A stretch of 64,000 nucleotides of DNA from positions 1-64,000 of the forward strand of contig NZ_FOTW01000023.1 in the NCBI RefSeq assembly GCF_900114705.1, given 5' to 3'. Of the stretch, positions 29,569 through 38,601 are shown piece after piece (the stretch's first letter is position 1; each line of letters opens with the position of its first letter). The notes below the pieces were generated by a model, which searched no databases, was not told where the DNA came from, and saw only the letters and a program-made list of their open reading frames with translations. Source of the stretch: Rugamonas rubra. Lineage in GTDB: Bacteria; Pseudomonadota; Gammaproteobacteria; Burkholderiales; Burkholderiaceae_D. Both the position numbers and the translations under genes were made by a program.

Positions 29569-31824
29569 ATGACTGAAATTAAGAATACGGAACGCGAGCT
29601 GCACTTGTTCCGCCTGCGCCTGACGGCGCTGGGCGCTCTGGTGTTCGTCTGCTTCGCGCTGCTGCTGGCGCGCTTCGTCTGGCTGCAGGTGATCAAGCAC
29701 AGCGACTACGCCGCCCAGGCCGAGGACAACCGCATCGCCGTGGTGCCGATCGTGCCCAACCGCGGCCTGATCCTCGACCGCAACGGCGTGGTGCTGGCGC
29801 GCAACTACTCGGCCTACACGCTGGAGGTGACGCCGTCCAAGCTGCGCGTGCCGCTCGACGAGACCATCGACGAGCTGGCCAAGCTGGTCGAGGTCGACAT
29901 CAAGGACCGCAAGCGCTTCAAGAAGCTGCTCGAGGAGTCGAAGAACTTCGAGAGCGTGCCGCTGCGCACCCGCCTGAGCGACGAGGAGGTGGCGCGCTTC
30001 ACCGCGCAGCGCTTCCGCTTCCCCGGCGTGGAGATCCAGGCGCGCCTGTTCCGCCAGTATCCGCTGGGCGAGACCGCCTCGCACGTGATCGGCTTCATCG
30101 GCCGCATCAACCAGGGCGAGGCCAAGGCCATCGAGGCGCGCGAGGACGCCGCCAACTACAACGGCACCGACCATATCGGCAAGGAGGGCCTGGAGAAAAG
30201 CTACGAGCGCCAGCTGCACGGCACCACCGGCTACGAGGAGGTCGAGGTGTCGGCCGGCGGGCGGGCCATCCGCACGCTGTCGCGCACCCCGGCGGTGCCG
30301 GGCAACAACCTGATCCTGTCGGTCGACATCGAGCTGCAGAAGGTGATCGAGGAGGCCTTCGGCGAATGGCGCGGCGCGCTGGTGGCGATCGAGCCGTCGA
30401 CCGGCGACGTGCTGGCCTTCGTCTCGCGGCCCGGCTACGACCCCAACCTGTTCGTCGACGGCATCGACCAGCAGAGCTGGTCGGAGCTGAACAACTCGCT
30501 GGACCGGCCGATGGTCAACCGGCCGCTGTCGGGCACCTACGCGCCCGGCTCGACCTTCAAGCCCTTCATGGCGCTGGCCGCGCTGGAGACCGGCAAGCGC
30601 ACCACCAGCCAGGCGATCTTCGACCCCGGCTTCTACATGCTGGGCGGGCACCGCTTCAACGACGACCTGCGCGGCGGCCACGGCACGGTCGACATGCGCA
30701 AGTCCATCGTGGTGTCCTGCAACACCTACTACTATGTGCTCGGCCACGACATGGGCATCGACCAGATCCACGACTTCATGAAGCCGTTCGGCTTCGGCCA
30801 GCCGACCGGCATCGACCTGGAGAACGAGAAGATCGGCGTGCTGCCGTCGCAGGCATGGAAGCGGGCCCGCTTCAAGGGCGCCTCGGCGCAGAAGTGGGTC
30901 GGCGGCGACACCATCTCGGTCAGCAACGGCTCCGGCTACAACAACTACACGCCGCTGCAGATCGCCCACGCCGTGGCCAACCTGGCCAACAACGGCGTGG
31001 TGATGAAGCCGCACCTGGTCAAAATCGTCGAGGACGGCGCCACGCGGGCGCGCCAGCTGACGGTGGCCAAGGAGAGCTACCGCATCCCGCTCAAGCAGGA
31101 GAACATCGACTTCATCAAAAACGCCATGGTCGGCGTGACCAGCGAGCCGGGCGGCACCGCCTACCGCGTCTTCGCCAACGCCGGCTACACGGTGGGCGGC
31201 AAGACCGGCACGGCGCAGGTGATCGCGATGAAAAAGAACGAGAAGTACAACGCCGCCAAACTGGCCGAGCGCCTGCGCGACAACTCGCTGTTCACCGCCT
31301 TCGCGCCGGCCGACAAGCCGCGCATCGTCATCGCCATGGTGGTGGAGAACGCCGGCTTCGGCGCCGCCATCGCCGCGCCGATCGCCCGCAAGGCGCTCGA
31401 CTACTACCTGCTGGGCAAACGCCCGACGGAAAAGGAGACCACCAAGGTGCCGAAGGAGGACGCCGAGACGCTGGCGCCGGTGGAGGAGCCGAGCTCCGAG
31501 GAGGTGGCGGCGGCGATCGAGCTGGCCAAGCGGCCGGCGGCAGGCGCGGCGGCGCCGGCCCCGGCCCCGGCGGCAGCGGTGGCGGCTGCCCCGGCCAAGG
31601 TGCCGGCCCCGGCCCCGGCGCTCATCTCGCCGACCGGCCCGGCGCCCGCGGCGGGCAAGAACCCGGCCGCCGCGGCGCCGAAGAATCCCGCCCCGGCGCC
31701 GGCCAAGACTCCCGCAACCGCGCCGGCGCCGGCGGCGACCCCGGCGCCGCTGCCGCGCGCGCCGGCCGCCCCGGCGCCGACGACGCCGGCCGCGCCGGTG
31801 GCGCCCGAGCGCAAGAAACAATAA
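29569..31824 (+). CDS. mrdA: Penicillin-binding protein 2 (elongasome transpeptidase)
   Basis: 751 residues, longer than the roughly 630 of E. coli PBP2. Membrane anchor about 20-37, pedestal domain about 55-240, transpeptidase domain about 250-620 with catalytic STFK at 328-331, SCN at 383-385 and KTGT at 545-548. Cross-links lateral wall peptidoglycan together with RodA, encoded 10 bp downstream. The last 130 or so residues are a low-complexity Ala/Pro tail, similar in style to that of MreC. The substrate domain is complete. Confidence 0.97.
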   Translation: MTEIKNTERELHLFRLRLTALGALVFVCFALLLARFVWLQVIKHSDYAAQAEDNRIAVVPIVPNRGLILDRNGVVLARNYSAYTLEVTPSKLRVPLDETIDELAKLVEVDIKDRKRFKKLLEESKNFESVPLRTRLSDEEVARFTAQRFRFPGVEIQARLFRQYPLGETASHVIGFIGRINQGEAKAIEAREDAANYNGTDHIGKEGLEKSYERQLHGTTGYEEVEVSAGGRAIRTLSRTPAVPGNNLILSVDIELQKVIEEAFGEWRGALVAIEPSTGDVLAFVSRPGYDPNLFVDGIDQQSWSELNNSLDRPMVNRPLSGTYAPGSTFKPFMALAALETGKRTTSQAIFDPGFYMLGGHRFNDDLRGGHGTVDMRKSIVVSCNTYYYVLGHDMGIDQIHDFMKPFGFGQPTGIDLENEKIGVLPSQAWKRARFKGASAQKWVGGDTISVSNGSGYNNYTPLQIAHAVANLANNGVVMKPHLVKIVEDGATRARQLTVAKESYRIPLKQENIDFIKNAMVGVTSEPGGTAYRVFANAGYTVGGKTGTAQVIAMKKNEKYNAAKLAERLRDNSLFTAFAPADKPRIVIAMVVENAGFGAAIAAPIARKALDYYLLGKRPTEKETTKVPKEDAETLAPVEEPSSEEVAAAIELAKRPAAGAAAPAPAPAAAVAAAPAKVPAPAPALISPTGPAPAAGKNPAAAAPKNPAPAPAKTPATAPAPAATPAPLPRAPAAPAPTTPAAPVAPERKKQ

Positions 31825-31834
31825 GGACAACCCT

Positions 31835-32947
31835 ATGCGTATCAACGAAAGGCGTTCGCTGTGGCGTCGCCTGCGACCCTATTTCACCGTGTTCGACGGC
31901 CCGCTGGCGCTGATCATCATCCTGCTGCTGTCGACCGGCCTGGTGACGCTGTACTCGGCCGGCATCGGCATCCCCGGCAAGGTCGAGGACCAGCTGCGCA
32001 ACATCGTCATGTCCTTCCTGGTGATGTGGATGGTGGCCAACATCAGCCCGCAAACGATGATGCGCATCGCCGTGCCGGTGTACATCGTGGCGGTGCTGCT
32101 GCTGGTGGCGGTGGCGCTGTTCGGCACCATCAAGCTGGGCGCGCGGCGCTGGCTGCACGTCGGCATCGACATCCAGCCGTCCGAGTTCATGAAGATCGCC
32201 ATGCCGCTGATGCTGGCCTGGTTCTTCCAACAGCGCGCCGGGCAGCTGCGCTGGCACTCCTACGCCATCGCCGCCGTGCTGCTGGCCATACCGGTCGGCC
32301 TGATCGCCAAGCAGCCCGACCTGGGCACCGCCCTGCTGGTGGTGGCCGCCGGCTTCAGCGTGATCTTCCTGGCCGGCCTGTCGTGGAAGGCGCTGGCCGG
32401 GCTGGCGGTGGCGGTCGGCGCCAGCCTGCCGGTGGTCTGGTCGGTGCTGCACGACTACCAGCGCGAGCGCGTGATGACGCTGATCGACCCCACCTCGGAC
32501 CCGCTGGGCAAGGGCTTCCACATCATCCAGTCGACCATCGCGGTCGGCTCGGGCGGCATCACCGGCAAGGGCTGGACGCACGGCACCCAGGCCCACCTGG
32601 AGTTCATCCCCGAGCGCACCACCGACTTCATTTTCGCCGTCTTCTCCGAGGAGTTCGGCCTGGCCGGCAACCTGGTGCTGATGCTGCTGTACCTGCTGCT
32701 GATCGGGCGCGGCCTGATGATCGCCGGCAACGCGCCGAACTTTTTCACGCGCCTGCTGGCCGGCGCCATCACCATGATTTACTTCACCTACGCCTTCGTC
32801 AACATGGGCATGGTCAGCGGCATCCTGCCGGTGGTCGGCGTGCCGCTTCCCTTCATGAGCTACGGCGGCACCGCGCTGCTGACCCTGGGGCTGGGCGCCG
32901 GTATTTTGATGAGCATTCAACGCCACCGCAAGCTGGTACAAACCTGA
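31835..32947 (+). CDS. rodA: Peptidoglycan glycosyltransferase RodA
   Basis: 370 residues, ten predicted membrane segments, SEDS family. Polymerises lipid II with PBP2. Signature residues in GARRWLHVGIDIQPSEFMKIAMPL, AKQPDLGTALLV, and the C-terminal GVPLPFMSYGGTALLTLGLGAGIL. The start follows AAGGACA. Its stop shares a base with an in-frame ATG of rlpA, so the two are probably cotranscribed. Confidence 0.97.
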   Translation: MRINERRSLWRRLRPYFTVFDGPLALIIILLLSTGLVTLYSAGIGIPGKVEDQLRNIVMSFLVMWMVANISPQTMMRIAVPVYIVAVLLLVAVALFGTIKLGARRWLHVGIDIQPSEFMKIAMPLMLAWFFQQRAGQLRWHSYAIAAVLLAIPVGLIAKQPDLGTALLVVAAGFSVIFLAGLSWKALAGLAVAVGASLPVVWSVLHDYQRERVMTLIDPTSDPLGKGFHIIQSTIAVGSGGITGKGWTHGTQAHLEFIPERTTDFIFAVFSEEFGLAGNLVLMLLYLLLIGRGLMIAGNAPNFFTRLLAGAITMIYFTYAFVNMGMVSGILPVVGVPLPFMSYGGTALLTLGLGAGILMSIQRHRKLVQT

Positions 32948-32958
32948 TGAGGAACGCC

Positions 32959-34014
32959 ATGATTCCAATGACGACGCCGCGCAAGGAGACCCCGGCGCGC
33001 CTGACGCCGGCCCTGCCGGCCCTGCTGACCCTGTTGCTGGCGCTGGCCGGCTGTTCCAGCGTGCCGCTGAGCTCGACCGCGCCGGCCGCCCACACGCCGG
33101 CGCCGGCGCCGGCCACGGCGGGCAAGGCGAGCCGGCCCGAAGCGGGCACGCCGGCACTGCCGGCGGCCGGTTCCGGCCGGGGCGGCTACTACCAGGACGA
33201 CGGCCCGGGCGAGAACCCGCCGCCCAACCTGGCCGCCGTGCCGGACGCCGAGGTGCGCAACGATCCGCCGCTGCCGCGTTCGAACCGGCCCTACGTGGTG
33301 TTCGGCAAGACCTACACGCCGATGACCGACAACCAGCCCTACACGCAGCGCGGCATCGGCAGCTGGTACGGCAAGAAGTTCCACGGCCAGCGCACCTCGT
33401 CGGGCGAGCTGTACGACATGTACAAGATGACGGCGGCCCATCCGACGCTGCCGATTCCCTCGTATGCGCGGCTGACCAACCTGGTCAGCGGCAACCAGGT
33501 GGTGGTGCGCATCAACGACCGTGGTCCCTTCCACGCGAACCGGGCGATCGACGTGTCCTACACGGCGGCGCTGAAACTGGGCCTGCTGGGCAAGGGCAGC
33601 CACGAGCTGCAGATCGAACGCATCCTGCCCAACGAGATCGAGCGCATGATCGCCGGGCGCGGCAGCAAGCCGACGCCGTCGCAGCCGTCGCAGCCGCAGC
33701 CATCGCAGCAGCAATTGGTGCTGGTGCCGGCGGCGGTGTCGCCGCCGACGGCCGCCTTGGCCGCCGTCAGCGGCGGCGCGGCGCCGGTCACCGCCGGCTT
33801 CTATCTGCAACTGGGGGCGTATGCGCGGGCGGAGAACGCCGAGTCGGCGCGCAGCCGCCTGCTGCAGGCCGGCTTGAGGGCCTTGGAGGTGGTGCAGGGT
33901 GGCTCGGTGCACCGGCTGTTCAGCGGGCCGTTCGCCAGCCGCCAGGAAGCGAGCGAGGCGGCGCAAGGGCTGCCCGCCGCCTTGAGCCTGAAACCGATCA
34001 TCATCCAGCGCTGA
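32959..34014 (+). CDS. rlpA: Endolytic transglycosylase RlpA (rare lipoprotein A)
   Basis: 351 residues. Lipobox LALAGC with Cys32. After a Pro/Ala-rich linker comes the double-psi beta-barrel (about 130-235: GIGSWYGKKFHGQRTSSGE and VVRINDRGPFHANRAID, with the catalytic Asp of RlpA lytic transglycosylases). A second low-complexity linker (Ser/Gln/Pro) leads to a C-terminal SPOR domain (about 278-350: GFYLQLGAYARAENAESARSRL) that binds denuded septal glycans. Start 32959 is chosen for GAGGA at six bases; ATGs at 32947 and 32968 are alternatives. Last gene of the shape cluster. Confidence 0.94.
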   Translation: MIPMTTPRKETPARLTPALPALLTLLLALAGCSSVPLSSTAPAAHTPAPAPATAGKASRPEAGTPALPAAGSGRGGYYQDDGPGENPPPNLAAVPDAEVRNDPPLPRSNRPYVVFGKTYTPMTDNQPYTQRGIGSWYGKKFHGQRTSSGELYDMYKMTAAHPTLPIPSYARLTNLVSGNQVVVRINDRGPFHANRAIDVSYTAALKLGLLGKGSHELQIERILPNEIERMIAGRGSKPTPSQPSQPQPSQQQLVLVPAAVSPPTAALAAVSGGAAPVTAGFYLQLGAYARAENAESARSRLLQAGLRALEVVQGGSVHRLFSGPFASRQEASEAAQGLPAALSLKPIIIQR

Positions 34015-34038
34015 TTCGGCGCAGGCGCGCGGCCATCG

Positions 34039-34734
34039 CTACTTGCAGGCGCGCGCTTCGGTGCCGGGGTGGCCGGCGCGCAGCTGTTCCAGCTTGCCCT
34101 TGAGGGTGGCGTCGACGTCGCGGAACTGGTAGGCCAGCAGCTTGCTGCCGCTCATGCGCGGCGCCAGCTTGGCGCTGCGCACGCCCTGTTTCTGCAGGGC
34201 CGCCAGCAGGTTCTGCGCCGCCGGCTCGGTCTTGAACACCCCCAGCGAAATCGCCCAACGCATGGCCGAGTTGTCGGACATGACGAAGTAGTTGGTCACG
34301 CCCAGCTGTTTGAGCTCGGCCGCCTTCTTGTCGGCGGCTTCCTTGCTGCCCTGCGGCGGGACGAACACGATGTAGCTCGACACCTCGGTGCCGGGCAGGT
34401 TGTGGCGGGCCTGGCGGTCGCCCAGGCCCAGCGGCGCCAGCTGGGCCTCGAAGCGGCGCGCGTCGGCCAGGACGAAATTGCCGATCTCGAGGCAGGCCAG
34501 CAGCTGCGGTGGCGCCGGCTTGGCCGCCGCCGCAGGGCCGCCGGCAGTATCGGCCGCACCGGCCGCGCCGTTGGCCCGCTCGGCCGAGACCAGCGTCAGC
34601 CTGCCACCGTTGAGTTGGTTGCGCAGCCGCGCCGGTTCGCGCTCGTTGCCGCTGAAATGGCCGAGGTAGCCCTGGCCGTAGGCGAACAGGGCGGCGTTTG
34701 CGGCGAGCAGCGACCAGAAGATAAATTTCAGCAC
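34039..34734 (-). CDS. SPOR-domain membrane protein
   Basis: 231 residues, likely bitopic: N-terminal hydrophobic segment (residues 1-22, LKFIFWSLLAANAALFAYG) then a periplasmic part. The C-terminal two thirds read as a SPOR-type repeat fold (IVFVPPQGSKEAADKKAAELKQLG, ISLGVFKTEPAAQNLLAALQKQG). A GTG start at 34734 preceded by GGGAT is preferred; a TTG at 34746 directly after the coaX stop is the alternative. It follows coaX on the same strand. Role in wall or division is inferred only from the domain. Confidence 0.8.
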   Translation of the reverse strand: MLKFIFWSLLAANAALFAYGQGYLGHFSGNEREPARLRNQLNGGRLTLVSAERANGAAGAADTAGGPAAAAKPAPPQLLACLEIGNFVLADARRFEAQLAPLGLGDRQARHNLPGTEVSSYIVFVPPQGSKEAADKKAAELKQLGVTNYFVMSDNSAMRWAISLGVFKTEPAAQNLLAALQKQGVRSAKLAPRMSGSKLLAYQFRDVDATLKGKLEQLRAGHPGTEARACK

Positions 34735-34746
34735 GGGCGATCCCAA

Positions 34747-35496
34747 TCAGGCGCTGCCGGCGGCAGCATGCAAACCGATGAGCACGACGTTGTCGACGAC
34801 GCGGTGGGCCACCTTCAAGGTCGGCGCGATGAAGGGCGCGGCGCCGCCGGAGACGATGCAGTCGCTGGCCTGGTGCAGCGCGACGGCGTGTTCGATGGCG
34901 CCGCCCTGGGCCGCCAGGCAGCCGCTGAGGATGGCGTCGTCGGTGTTGTCGGCGAATCCGGCGGGCAGCTTGGCGTCTGGCGCGATCTGTGGCAACTGCG
35001 CCGTGTTGCGCGCCAGTGAGCTGGCCATCAGCGCCAGGCCGGGCAGGATCATCCCGCCGAGGAAGACGCCGTCGGCGCTGACGGCGTCGATGGTGGTGGC
35101 GGTGCCGCAATTGGCGACGATGACGGCGCGTCCCGGCGCCAGCGCGCGCGCGGCGATGGCGGCGGCGAAGCGGTCGCAGCCCAGCTGGGCCGGATTGCGG
35201 TAGCCGTTGCGCACGCCGGCCAGCTCGGCCACCGAGGCGAACCAGAGCACCGCCGGCGCCGGCAGGGTGGACGGCAAGATCAATTGCAGCTGGGCGCGCA
35301 GGCCGGCGCCGGCGACATTGGCCAGCAGCGCGCGGTGGATGTGGCGGCCGGCCAGCGCGGCGTTCCAGGCGGCCGGCAGTTGGCCCAGCTCGGCGTGCGG
35401 CACGGCACCAAAGGCGCGCCAGGCGCCCAGCGCGGCGCCGACCTCCACCAGGGCCCATTTGATGCGGGTATTGCCGGCGTCGATCAGCAGGATCAT
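34747..35496 (-). CDS. coaX: Type III pantothenate kinase
   Basis: 249 residues, acetate-kinase/ASKHA fold. First step of CoA synthesis. ILLIDAGNTRIKWAL is the phosphate-1 loop; GCDRFAAAIAA carries the catalytic Asp; VIVANCGTATTIDAV and GGMILPGLALM complete the signature. The start overlaps the birA stop by four bases (ATGA). Followed by a SPOR gene in the same operon. Confidence 0.95.
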   Translation of the reverse strand: MILLIDAGNTRIKWALVEVGAALGAWRAFGAVPHAELGQLPAAWNAALAGRHIHRALLANVAGAGLRAQLQLILPSTLPAPAVLWFASVAELAGVRNGYRNPAQLGCDRFAAAIAARALAPGRAVIVANCGTATTIDAVSADGVFLGGMILPGLALMASSLARNTAQLPQIAPDAKLPAGFADNTDDAILSGCLAAQGGAIEHAVALHQASDCIVSGGAAPFIAPTLKVAHRVVDNVVLIGLHAAAGSA

Positions 35497-36326
35497 GCGT
35501 CCGCCAGTCGCAAGGAGACGTCGCCGGAGAGGATCTCGACGCGGCCGGCGGCGGTGTCGAGCAGCAGGCGGCCGATGGCGTCGACGCCGGCGGCGCGGCC
35601 CTGTTGCAGCACGCGGCCGGCGTCGACGATGCTGACCTCGCGGCCGTGCCAGGCGTGCAGCGCGTTCCAGCGCTCGCAGAAGGGGGCGAAGCCGGTGTCG
35701 TCGAATTCGGCCAGCACGGCGGCCAGGCGGCTGAGCAGGGTGGCCAGCAGCAGGTTGCGCTCCATCTGCGCCAGCCACGGCGCGGCGGCGACGCTGCGGC
35801 CGATGTCTTGTTCCAGCTGGTCCGGCATCAGCAGGTTGATGCCGGCGCCGACCACCGCCCAGACGGCGCCGTCCGGCGCGCTCTGCATCTCCACCAGGAT
35901 GCCGGCCAACTTGTCGCCGTCGCGCAGCAGGTCGTTGGGCCATTTCAAGCGCACCGGCACACCCAGGCCGACTATGGTTTCGGCCAGCGCCACGCCCACC
36001 GCCAGCGGCAGGCCGACCAGGTTGCGCATGGGGCCCTTGAAGCGCCAGGCCAGCGAGAAGGTCAGGCTGGCGCCGGGCGCCGACAACCAGGGCCGGCCGG
36101 CGCGGCCGCGTCCGGCGGTCTGCCGCTCGGCGACGCGCAGCAGCGGGCCGGGCAGGGTGGCGACGCGGGCCAGCAGGTCGGCGTTGGTGGAGCCGGTTTC
36201 GGCCACCACCTCGATCGCCACATGGCTGGCGCTGCCGGCGCAGTGGGCGGCGATGGCGGCGGCGGACAGGGCGGCGGCGCCGGCGTTGTTGGCGTTGGCG
36301 TCGGTGGTGTGGGCGGCGGTGCTCAT
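35493..36326 (-). CDS. birA: Biotin-[acetyl-CoA carboxylase] ligase
   Basis: 277 residues. Activates biotin and attaches it to carboxylase BCCP. The core starts with ETGSTNADLLARV, then RQTAGRGRAGRPWLS (biotinyl-AMP loop) and RLKWPNDLL. A SH3-like tail (VDAIGRLLLDTAAGRVEILSGDVSLR) ends the protein. The N-terminal 40 residues are Ala/Thr-rich and contain no winged helix, so this is a monofunctional ligase and not a repressor. Start overlaps the upstream SDR stop by four bases. Confidence 0.94.
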   Translation of the reverse strand: MSTAAHTTDANANNAGAAALSAAAIAAHCAGSASHVAIEVVAETGSTNADLLARVATLPGPLLRVAERQTAGRGRAGRPWLSAPGASLTFSLAWRFKGPMRNLVGLPLAVGVALAETIVGLGVPVRLKWPNDLLRDGDKLAGILVEMQSAPDGAVWAVVGAGINLLMPDQLEQDIGRSVAAAPWLAQMERNLLLATLLSRLAAVLAEFDDTGFAPFCERWNALHAWHGREVSIVDAGRVLQQGRAAGVDAIGRLLLDTAAGRVEILSGDVSLRLADA

Positions 36327-37102
36327 GGCAGCGGCTGGCGGGTCTTGTGTGGCGCCCTGGCGAAGGCCAGGTCGTACAGGGTGTTGGGCAGCAGGCGCAG
36401 CAGCTTGGCCACCACGCCCATTTGCCAGGGGATCACGGCGTAGCTGCTGCCGCCGGCGATCTTGCGCAGCGCGGCGGCGGCGAAGCGCTCGACCGGCATC
36501 AGGAAGGGCATCGGATAGGTGTTCACCTTGGTCATCGGCGTGTCGATGTAGCCGGGGCACAGCGTCACCACCTTGATGCCGTAGGGGCGCATCTCCAGCC
36601 GCAGCGATTCGCAGTAGCTGATGACGGCGGCCTTGGAGGCGCTGTAGGCCTCGGCGCCGGGCAGGCCGCGTATGCCGGCCACGCTGCCGATGCCGACCAG
36701 GCGCGCCGGCGTGCGCTGCGCCCGCATGGTGGCGATGAAGGGGGCGAAGGTGGCGGCGGTGGCGAGCAGGTTGGTGGCGATGATGGTGTCGAACACCGCC
36801 AGGTCCTCGGCGTGTTCGGTCAGGGTGCCGGCCGAGACGCCGGCGTTGGCCACCACCACGTCGATGCCGCCGGCGTGGGCCAGGAAGTCCCGCGCGGCGG
36901 CGGCGATGGCGGCGTGGTCGCGCACGTCGACGCTGTAGGCGCGGTGGCGTTCGGGGTGGGGCAGGCCGGCGACCAGCGTGTCGAGCGCGTCGCGGCGGCG
37001 CGCCAGCAGGCCCAGGGTGGCGCCCTCGGCGGCGTAGCGCGCCGCCAGCGCGGCGCCGATGCCGCTGGAGGCGCCGGTGATGAAGACGCGCTGCGGCGTC
37101 AT
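36323..37102 (-). CDS. Short-chain dehydrogenase/reductase
   Basis: 259 residues, classical SDR. Rossmann motif FITGASSGIGAALAARY, NAG motif VVVANAGVS, catalytic Ser-Tyr-Lys in VGIGSVAGIRGLPGAEAYSASKAA. The C-terminal helix region (VAKLLRLLPNTLYDLAF) looks like membrane-peripheral SDRs of the YbbO/DltE type. Arg cluster after the first strand (LARRRD) suggests NADP(H). Substrate unknown. Sits directly upstream of birA with a four-base overlap; no pathway link is evident. Confidence 0.88.
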   Translation of the reverse strand: MTPQRVFITGASSGIGAALAARYAAEGATLGLLARRRDALDTLVAGLPHPERHRAYSVDVRDHAAIAAAARDFLAHAGGIDVVVANAGVSAGTLTEHAEDLAVFDTIIATNLLATAATFAPFIATMRAQRTPARLVGIGSVAGIRGLPGAEAYSASKAAVISYCESLRLEMRPYGIKVVTLCPGYIDTPMTKVNTYPMPFLMPVERFAAAALRKIAGGSSYAVIPWQMGVVAKLLRLLPNTLYDLAFARAPHKTRQPLP

Positions 37103-37130
37103 GCTGTGTGGGCGCCGGTCGCGGGCATGC

Positions 37131-37814
37131 TTATTTCTTTTCCGCTTTCGCTTTCGCCAGCAGCACGTCCATCACCTGCAGCACCTCGGTGTGCAGCTGG
37201 GCTTCGGTGGTGGCGGATTTTTTCTCGTCGTCGGCCATCGAGGGCGAGGTGATGAAGCGGCCGTCGACGGCCAGCATCGGCCACGAGTCGATCTGGTAGG
37301 CGGCCATCATGGCGCTGGCCTTGCGCACGCGGCCGGCCACGCCGAAGGAACGGTAGGTGTCGACGAACTTCTGCTTGTCGACGCCCTGCTTGACGATGAA
37401 GTCGAAGACCTGCTCGTCGCGGTTCAGGCGGTTGTGGGCGAGGTGCATCTCGTCGAAGATCTTGTTGTGCATCTGCTCGCTCAACAGGCCCATCGCGTCG
37501 AGCGTGTAGAACAGCTTCTGCTGCGGCGCCACGCTCTCGTCGCGGCCGACGTGGACGCGCTTGTAGACGATGTTGTCGCCCTGTTTTTTGACCCAGGCCG
37601 CCAGCGCCGGCTCGAAGGAGTGGCAATGCGGGCAGTAATAGGCGAAGAACTCGGTGATCTCGATCTTCTTGCCCGACTCGGTCGGCTGCGGCGCGGACAG
37701 CAGCTGGTATTCGACGCCGGCCTTCGGCGCCGCCGGCGAGGCCGAGGCGGAGCCGGCGACCAGGGCCAAGGTGCCCAGCGCCAGCGCGCCCACTACCCGT
37801 TTCAGAATTCGCAT
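37131..37814 (-). CDS. dsbA: Thiol:disulfide interchange protein DsbA
   Basis: 227 residues. Signal peptide about 1-25 (ends GSASA). Catalytic CPHC at residues 61-64 in EFFAYYCPHCHSFEP, cis-Pro loop in QIDSWPMLAVDG. Oxidises cysteines of periplasmic proteins and is reoxidised by DsbB (not in this window). It follows the SPOR gene at 38580 on the same strand with a 28-bp gap. Confidence 0.95.
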   Translation of the reverse strand: MRILKRVVGALALGTLALVAGSASASPAAPKAGVEYQLLSAPQPTESGKKIEITEFFAYYCPHCHSFEPALAAWVKKQGDNIVYKRVHVGRDESVAPQQKLFYTLDAMGLLSEQMHNKIFDEMHLAHNRLNRDEQVFDFIVKQGVDKQKFVDTYRSFGVAGRVRKASAMMAAYQIDSWPMLAVDGRFITSPSMADDEKKSATTEAQLHTEVLQVMDVLLAKAKAEKK

Positions 37815-37842
37815 CGTTACTCCCTCGGTATGTTGGCTGGGC

Positions 37843-38580
37843 TTACTTTTGATTGCGCACGACGGCGACGTCGACGCCGTTTTCCGACAGTTTGCTGCGT
37901 ACCCGGTTCATCGACTCGACCTGGTTGAACGGGCCCATGCGCACACGGTGCAGCACGCCTGTGTCGGTGCTGCGGTCGGAGATGGTGGCCTCGAAACCGA
38001 GCAGGGCCAGCTTGGCGCGCGCGCTCTCGGCGTCGCCGATTTCGCGGAAGGCGCCGGCCTGCAGATAGTAGGTGTACTTCTCGTCGGCGGCGGCGGCCGG
38101 CGGCGTTGTGCCGGCCGGCTTGGTCGCCGCTGTCTTCGGCGGCGGGGTGATGCGGTCGACCACGGCCTGCAGCGGATCGGCGGCCGGCGCCTTCGGCTCC
38201 GGCTTGGCCTCCACCCGGGCGGGCGGCTTGGGCTCGGGCTGGGCCTCGACCCGGGTCTCCGGCTTGGTGTCTGGCTTAGTGTCCGGCTTAGTGTCCGGTT
38301 TGGCTTCGCGCACAAAATCCTTGGCCGCTTCGCGCGCCGCTTCCTTGTTGCCGTACATCGGCTTGTTCGGATCGGCCACCTGGCCCGCCGTCGGCTCGCT
38401 CGACTTGCCGTTGCGGCCGTTCTTGTCGGTGAAGGGCGTGGCGCCCTTGGTGATGGCCAGCGCGACGATGACGGCGATGACCAGACCGATGACCAGGCCG
38501 ATGATGATGCCGACCAGGGTGTTGCCCTGTTGGCGGCGCGACGGAAGGCGGGCGGGGGTGTGGCGGAAGCGGAAATTCAT
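37843..38580 (-). CDS. SPOR-domain (FtsN-like) membrane protein
   Basis: 245 residues. Cytosolic start with Arg-rich segment, membrane helix about 22-44 (GIIIGLVIGLVIAVIVALAI), then a Lys/Pro/Glu-rich periplasmic linker including four KPDT/KPET units encoded by a tandem 12-bp repeat (38261-38302), then a C-terminal SPOR domain (about 168-243, YYLQAGAFREIGDAESARAKL). This FtsN-like order suggests a role at the division septum. It follows argS by 21 bp on the same strand. Confidence 0.88.
   Translation of the reverse strand: MNFRFRHTPARLPSRRQQGNTLVGIIIGLVIGLVIAVIVALAITKGATPFTDKNGRNGKSSEPTAGQVADPNKPMYGNKEAAREAAKDFVREAKPDTKPDTKPDTKPETRVEAQPEPKPPARVEAKPEPKAPAADPLQAVVDRITPPPKTAATKPAGTTPPAAAADEKYTYYLQAGAFREIGDAESARAKLALLGFEATISDRSTDTGVLHRVRMGPFNQVESMNRVRSKLSENGVDVAVVRNQK
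38261..38302. repeat. 12-bp in-frame tandem repeat in the SPOR gene
   Basis: About three and a half copies of GGCTTAGTGTCC-like units on the plus strand, encoding KPDT-KPDT-KPDT-KPET on the minus strand. Copy number could vary between strains and lengthen or shorten the periplasmic linker. Confidence 0.8.
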
Positions 38581-38601
38581 TGTGCGTGATGTCCTTCGCG
38601 A

